DNA from: Gryganskiella cystojenkinii | Taxonomy: Eukaryota; Mortierellomycota; Mortierellomycetes; Mortierellales; Mortierellaceae | NCBI GenBank assembly: GCA_015852425.1 | Contig: JAAAIG010000225.1 | Span: 12,927 to 38,475 of the forward strand | Length of the DNA stretch: 25,549 nt | Direction: 5' to 3' | Shown: in pieces, positions 20,218 to 25,549 of the stretch | How positions within the stretch are numbered: position 1 is the stretch's first letter | Layout of the letters: every line of letters begins with the position of its first letter | Translations under genes and position numbers: made by a program | The notes under the pieces: generated by a model | Database searches by the model: none | Told to the model about the DNA's origin: nothing | The model's input: the letters and a program-made list of their open reading frames with translations, nothing else

Positions 20218-21408
20218 AGCACCAAGTCGCTAAATTGGTCCTTGAGATATCGATGCAGGACTCAATTGTGGTTGTTGTTTATTTGGATACCAAAAGGTGC
20301 ATAGATAGACCGGGCAAAGCCAAAAATATGAGAAAGGGTCGAATGGATGCGAGAAGAGCAATGTGCGTTTTGATGGAGAGATGGAATGAGAGGAATGAGG
20401 AGACGGAAAAGAGAAGAAGGAAGGAAAGGCACAGAAAGCTGAGTATGACAAGAATAGTCTAGGTTCAGTTGCAGCTTTTTCTTATTTTTTTCGTGTTTTC
20501 GACGTATTACCGGGATTTTAGAGCAATCCCCTCTGTGTGGTCTAAGCTCTTGTGCGAGCTCGTTCTTGTGCTCAAAACCATTACCGGTTTGTTAGTTTAC
20601 TACTGTTGTGTGCTGCACAAAGATGCAAAAAGAAAGGCGAGAATTATGTCGTTGTCGTCAATTGTTTCCCATGGGTTGTAAGCCTCATTTCCGTATTAGC
20701 AGCTTGCCTTAGCTGAGAATATATAAAAGGATTGAAGGAGATCTTTTCGTAGTAGTAGTAGCATCAAGACACAGGAGTAAGAGCAAAAGGGAAAAGTGGA
20801 GTTAGTGCCATCTGTTACTCAAAAAGAAGAAAAGGAGTAGGTCAAGAACGAAAAAAAAAAGCAGCAAAGCCTCTTTTGTGGCACCTTGTGGAGAAGAATT
20901 ACCAGATATGTTTTTTCTCCACCCTGTCTTTCGTTCATTCCTTGTGGAGAAAAAGCAGGGACTCAGCCTGGGCTGAGGTCATCAAACATACCTACCAGTC
21001 TAACCTCAATTGCTTTAGGGAATCGTAATCTGCGTCCTTCATTTTTTTTTTCCCGCTTGACAGATACGGGATGAAGGAACAGTAACAAAGAAGAGGATTG
21101 CAGTTTGTCAATTTTTTTTTATTGTTGTTGGTTATTTACAGGGGGTTCATGCGCGGCACCGCTCAAAGTCGTTTGCGGCTGCAAAAGAACAGAACAGAGA
21201 AAGAAAGAAAAAAGAGAGGAGAGAAGTAACTATCAAGGTATTGTACAAGTGTGTAGAGTGGACAAGTAAAGAAGAGGATATCACCGTCCACTCAAAGAGT
21301 TAAAAAAAACAAGAAAAACTTTCAATCAGCTTAGATGATTGAACAATGTTGCATCGTTTCGGGAACTGATACACGGAAAGAGGGAGGAGCAGACTCTTTT
21401 TTTTACTT
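20218..21408. other. Intergenic region with a rightward TATA element
   Basis: No supported protein gene in 1.2 kb. The part next to the LRR ATG is pyrimidine-rich on the minus strand (20340-20440), fitting a leader. A consensus TATA element on the plus strand lies at 20720-20730, followed by A-rich sequence, a short frame (ATG 20908, 22 codons) and intron-like endings: TCTAAC...TTTAG near 20997-21018, and a T run with TTGACAG near 21043-21062. The last 300 bp is the 3' side of the small minus-strand gene. Confidence 0.5.
20720..20730 (+). promoter_or_regulatory. Consensus TATA element, plus strand
   Basis: TATATAAAAGG matches the TATAWAAG consensus and points right, away from the LRR gene. 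No downstream coding gene on the plus strand explains it before 21408, so it may serve a non-coding or very short transcript, or be a chance match. Confidence 0.35.
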
Positions 21409-21693
21409 CTACTGCTCGGCAGTAGCAGCGACCTGCTGACTGGCCGCAGGAGCACCAGCAACCGTCTTGCCAGAAAGGGACTCCTTCACCGCGACCGAAG
21501 CGGCAGCCGAGGCTGAGGTTGAGGACAAGTAAGCACTGGGCGAGAGGGACTGGACCAACTGCTGGAGCACAATCGGGTGATGCTCTGGGTTAAAAGCCGC
21601 GGATTGGGTCTTGGCCGAGGTCACGATCTGCAAGGAAGTGAAATGACGGGTGGGAGTTGGGGCCGAGCGGAGAACGTTGAGGATCGACGACAT
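21409..21693 (-). CDS. Small protein with mitochondrial-type N-terminus, unknown function
   Basis: A single exon encodes 94 residues. It starts MSSILNVLRSAPTPTRHFTS, which has Arg, Ser and Thr, no acidic residues and an RHFTS site, as expected of a mitochondrial presequence with matrix-peptidase cleavage. The middle (AFNPEHHPIVLQQLVQSLSP) is the only part that looks structured; the rest is Ala/Ser-rich. The A/C-rich sequence before the ATG (CAACAATACCAGTG) looks like a real leader. A CTTCCTTGCAG inside the frame (about 21631-21641) resembles an intron acceptor, so a spliced form with a different N-terminus is possible. I do not recognise the family. Codon bias toward GCC/GTC/CTG and a consistent frame favour a real gene. 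Confidence 0.55.
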   Translation of the reverse strand: MSSILNVLRSAPTPTRHFTSLQIVTSAKTQSAAFNPEHHPIVLQQLVQSLSPSAYLSSTSASAAASVAVKESLSGKTVAGAPAASQQVAATAEQ

Positions 21694-21969
21694 CACTGGT
21701 ATTGTTGGTTGTGGAGAATGTTTTGTGGAGAAGAGCGTTGTTGATTGACGAACCGGGTGAGGGATGCTGGTAGCCGAGATAAGATAACAGATGTGCGTGA
21801 ACGGACGTGTTGGTGGTGGTTGCGCTGGTGTGGTGTTTGGAAAGGTAACAGTAAGGGTGTGACGGAAGGGGCTTTATCTATTAGGCTGCTTGAGTGAAGG
21901 TGGAAAGGAAGGAAGGAAGAGAAAAGGAAAAAAGAAAAAAAAGAAGAGATAACGAAAATTGTCCAAAGA

Positions 21970-21977
21970 TATAAAAG
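21970..21977 (+). promoter_or_regulatory. TATAAAAG element with CA-rich leader before ATG 22038
   Basis: TATAAAAG lies 60 bases upstream of an ATG at 22038 on the plus strand. The intervening sequence ends in an A/C-rich stretch (ACAAACATCGACAAACAACA) much like the leader of the arrestin gene. The frame itself runs only 29 codons (MSREPPSFSTYPSKRMS...) to a stop at 22125. A spliced or very short transcript divergent from the small minus-strand gene is possible. Confidence 0.3.
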
Positions 21978-23077
21978 CAGTGAAAGAAAGTGAGGGGCGA
22001 CTGAAACGAAAAACACAAACATCGACAAACAACAGCGATGTCAAGAGAGCCACCATCTTTCTCTACTTATCCATCAAAGAGGATGAGCGACCCAAAAAAA
22101 AAGCAGGGGAGGGGTGGGGGGAGCTGACCATCTCCTTTCTCCATCTCCAGGCAGCCTCCTTCCTCCGGAAAAAAACCAAAGGGTCAAGGGCAGACTGGAA
22201 GGGAAGGGTGCAAAAAAAAAAAAAAAAATCACAGTGGAGCGAGCACCGCAAACACATGAATAGCGCAAACATTGCCACTTTTCATCGGGAAGATCAGGGC
22301 AGAAAGTTACTGCTCTGTGGGTCCGAAGTCGCATGAAAACTGAAATAGGGTGTGGGACTGCAACACGCGCCTTCGAAAGTTTTGCTACAGTAGCAACAGA
22401 TAGCAATCGAGGCGAAGAGGGTAGCACAAAAAACAGAGCATTTCTTTCTGGGCCAGAAGAATTTGATGAGCGCATCTGATGTAAGGGATGTGAGAAACGA
22501 GCTCATTTTTCTGGCAAAAAGAGATAACGGGCAGGCACTATGTTCTGTCAAAACAAACTAACCCTTTTTTTTGTGTGCGTTTTGCTCATCGGAAAGATAA
22601 CAAGCTGCTACTGGGAGGGTCGGTTTGGAGAGCACGCGTGACAGAACGGGTTGAAATCCAAGCTCACGTGAAGGACTGGGTGACTGTTGCTTTGCTCGCT
22701 TTGCCATGAAAAGTGGCCACAACCCTGTTTTGCTGCGTTCCTTAGACATTACAGTTCTTGAACGATAACAACCTGGCTTCGTAATCGCCAAAGAAGAGAC
22801 GAGAGGAACAAACCTCAAAGAACCACGGACCTGCAGTGATTTGAAAACTAGAATGGTTGCTCTTACCAATCGGAAAAAAAGGGATATTACGCGTAAAAGG
22901 AGAAAAGGGGGAGAACCCTTTGAAACCCAAGATTTGGAACAAACGATTCTTGTCATTGCTCTTCGTAGCATTGCAAGAAATCCGCAGCTGCACACTCGAG
23001 CAGAGATCTCTTTCGAGGCAATCAAAAAGAGACCTGGTCCTATGCGCGAAGATGTCATAAAAGTAAGGAGAGTCCAT

Positions 23078-23125
<48 letters not shown>
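23078..23125 (+). repeat. ATC trinucleotide microsatellite, 16 units
   Basis: Sixteen perfect ATC units (48 bp) lie in non-coding DNA. On the minus strand they read GAT/ATG and artificially prolong open frames as Met runs, and on the plus strand as Ile runs. Confidence 0.95.
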
Positions 23126-25549
23126 GTGTCTCCGTATCGTTGTCTTATGGCCTTTTGACTACACCAGCATCCTGCATGTGTAGCGACCAATCGAAAGGTC
23201 GGTCAACAGATGGTGACACTCTCAGCCAACTGAAAAAGTCGACCTCAAAAAGGAGAGCATCTCGACGGTACGGAGGTCAAGTGACCTTTAGATCACCTGC
23301 TCATGCTGGATGCAGAGTTTGCACTCGTTCATAGAAAAGTAAAGAGCGTAAGTGGACGGATATCATGTTCTCGTGTCCTCGTGTCCATGTTTGTCGGCGC
23401 TGTTCATTTTCTTTGTGTTTCAGGGGGCATGACCTAGGGGGGTTTGTGCCACCAAAAATAATAACAGTGAACATAGAAAACAATAGGAACCAACCAGCGA
23501 GTCAAGGTTTATTCCCTTCAATCCGCTAATATGGGACTTTACAAAAGTTGCTGCACATATTCTTACCAACAATCGCACAGTCGAAAAAAAAATCAATCGA
23601 AAAAAGATATCCAGCACCTGTCTATTATAGGACTCTTGCATAAAAAATCATGTGCCCAGTTGCCAGATGACTAACTCTTTCTTTGAAGTCTGAACCATGA
23701 TCTTGACACGCGATTTCTTTGCCAGAAGGTTCAAAAAGTAAATTTTCTACGGGTTCCCTGCTCGCGATTGGTGTTCCTGAACTGAACGTCGAGTTTTATT
23801 TTTTGTTCGGTCATCATTTTGTTTCACAGAGCAACTGTCCACAGTACTGGATCAACTTTTTTTTTTTTTATCTATTCTTGATTCTACGGCTCTTGCGTGC
23901 CATAGGAGGGAGAGATAGAGAGGGGACAGACCCTGATAGGAAATCAAGAAAGGACCTTAATCTGGCCAGGACTTTCATGAGATGATAAAGCTAAAATGTC
24001 CATTTTTCCACGATTAGCATTCTTTTCCCTTGTCTCTGTTTGATTGGTTTTCGACGCCTTTCCTTCTTGGTCATGGTTATTGATAGAACGAAGGGATGGG
24101 AATAATGGGACTGTCTCTGGGAAGTACATTGCTGAAAAAAGCAAATGAGAGGAAGATAGAGATGGATGGGTCGTAAAAGGACCCCGTCCATTGTCGATAC
24201 AGAGAGATCAGGTGGGAAGCGCGAAACCAAAATGAGGGTCCAATCGTGCTACGGTCGAAGACAGCCTTCATTCCTTTGATCATATATTAATAACGAGAAG
24301 CTTTCTTTTTTTATATCACTGTTGGAGAACAACATTTCATCTATGATCGATCTGTGATTTCTGATCATTTGTTTTTTTGTGAAGAGAGCAAAACAAGAAT
24401 AGACAACAAACAACAACACCTCGGAACGAGTACCGAGAAGGGAGAGGAGACCACCTGAATGCAATGCTGCATAGGTTGGACCATGGTCGCCATTTAGGTG
24501 TATTCCAAAACACAGCCTGAGAGCATAGATTGGGCAGCGTGATGTCTTCATTTATTGTTTATTTGCGATGGAATAGCGTACAACAATTACCAGTCGACTA
24601 TGAGCATGCTCTTGGTATTGGAAAGACTAGAGCTGCAGTCTGAGTTTACGACACATGGCGAGAACAAAAGTATCTTTCTCTCAGGAAAGAAGGTCACGCT
24701 TCCTCGATGCTCATGCTCTCTTTTTTTTTATACTCTTTGTTTCAAGAAATGAAAAATAGAGAAATCATCCTTTCATCATCACCTTCAAAACGAGATTGGA
24801 GGTGGGATCGGCTTAGCCGGTTGCGAACAACAACAAAGGACAAAAAACAAATAGCATCGGTCAGTCCAGCCAAGACGTGGCAGCTCGAGCATGTGAGTGT
24901 ATGTCTCGCTGGCAACTTTATCACTTCAAACGCAAACAACAATAACAAACAAACGGATGAAAAGTGACAGTTGGGATATGAGATCACGCCGAGAGAAAGG
25001 CTCTTCTTTTTTCAAATGCCCACAAAGGTCGCCTTGTTTGTTAAGAGAGAAGGAGAACCAGTGGGGAGTGGACAAGAGAGCATCGACAGGGCGACAAACC
25101 AGCAAATCAAAATTCAAGGGACGGAGCAAGAGGTACCTCCGATTCAGCCAATCCCGACTTTCCATCGAGTCTGACAAAGGGGCAGAAATGGAGCTCTATT
25201 TCTGCGACCACTCAAGTGGCTCACTCAGAGCCGCGGATCATTGCCATGGTTATACAATTTTTTTTTGTGCATGTGTTGAGATTTTGTGTCGGTTTTGGAT
25301 TTGGAGATCGCTTTCCTCCACATCACAGATCAAGAAGGGAAATCGCTCGTTGACGATAGAGTGACAGGGTGGGGGGGAAGGAGAATCGTCTATCCTCGGG
25401 TGTTATCGTTGGGTTCAAAGATAAGACAAAAGCGCTTAAACATGGAGCCAAGGACAAGTATCAAAAACGAGGTCTTGTGTTGCGATATGGGCATTGTTTC
25501 CCAGAGTAGGAAAAAAGGACGGTTTGTGTGCTGACCAAGTGACAGTTGT

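Larger units (their letters stand above)
21694..25549. other. Gene-poor right end, about 3.9 kb
   Basis: I see no convincing protein gene, tRNA or rRNA. The first 400 bp is the pyrimidine-rich leader/promoter of the small minus-strand gene, with a rightward TATAAAAG at 21970-21977. Further right are a 17-base A run (22212-22228), palindromes at 22382-22396, 22633-22640, 22887-22896 and 23274-23287, a 48-bp ATC microsatellite (23078-23125), and many short T or A runs. The longest open frame (22558-23190, minus) owes its length partly to the microsatellite and has no recognisable motif. From 23.2 kb to the end only short, mutually overlapping frames of unlike composition occur. Confidence 0.5.

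Noticed and set aside
20230..20462. Short frames on both strands upstream of the LRR gene, and a TTTAG just before its ATG that could be an intron acceptor
   Set aside because: The frames are low-complexity and have no matching donor with a credible coding exon, so the start at 20217 was kept.
22841..23158. Plus-strand frame with a vague resemblance to the helix-turn-helix part of a Tc1/mariner transposase
   Set aside because: Only loose spacing of a G-P and a D...NP pattern is seen. There is no catalytic-domain sequence and no terminal inverted repeat, and the frame ends in the ATC repeat. A profile search would be needed to support it.
22558..23190. 210-codon minus-strand open frame with a Met run
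   Set aside because: The Met run is the ATC microsatellite read in antisense, other frames in the same stretch are also open, and no motif or good start context is present.
24249..25534. Several 65-155 codon frames near the right edge
   Set aside because: They overlap one another on both strands, lack recognisable domains and have compositions unlike the real genes here. No splice pattern joins them.
21694..25549. tRNA, 5S rRNA or small nuclear RNA genes
   Set aside because: I looked for the GGTTCGA-type B box and conserved 5S or spliceosomal RNA stretches on both strands and found none. A covariance-model scan would settle it.

Overview
The window looks like nuclear DNA of a filamentous fungus. 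Genes are interrupted by introns of about 95-215 bp with GTAAG/GTATG-type donors and TAG/CAG acceptors. CA-rich leaders precede two ATGs, and one gene encodes a DASH/Dam1 kinetochore subunit, a complex restricted almost entirely to fungi. The early-diverging lineage Mortierellomycotina/Mucoromycota is my best guess. It rests on recollection of the Cys-module and leucine-rich-repeat families found there, not on a search.

Layout. Two genes lie on the plus strand. The first (15-3284) is the 3' part of a secreted-type protein with repeated cysteine modules, a mucin-like linker and a helical C-terminal domain, with an apparent reading-frame break near 2520. The second (4115-5522) is an arrestin-fold trafficking adaptor with a PPPY motif. 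Five genes then lie on the minus strand, read right to left: a small protein with a mitochondrial-type N-terminus (21409-21693), a large leucine-rich-repeat protein (15570-20217), the ribosome-biogenesis factor RRP12 (10915-15305), a DASH complex DUO1-like subunit (8813-10164) and a PX-BAR sorting nexin (5726-8346). The arrestin and sorting-nexin genes converge, with about 200 bp between stop codons. From about 21.7 kb to the right edge (about 3.9 kb) I find no convincing protein gene, only simple repeats, palindromes and a promoter-like patch.

Function. This is a normal eukaryotic neighbourhood, not an operon. Housekeeping genes (RRP12, DUO1, sorting nexin, arrestin adaptor) sit beside two genes that look lineage-specific. 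The arrestin adaptor and the SNX-BAR protein both act in endosomal membrane-protein sorting, but nothing shows they are co-regulated. The best candidates for undescribed biology are the LRR protein, with its Cys/His/aromatic-rich N-terminal block, and the Cys-module protein, whose introns fall at the same point of the repeat. I see no tRNA or rRNA gene, no CRISPR array and no intact transposon.
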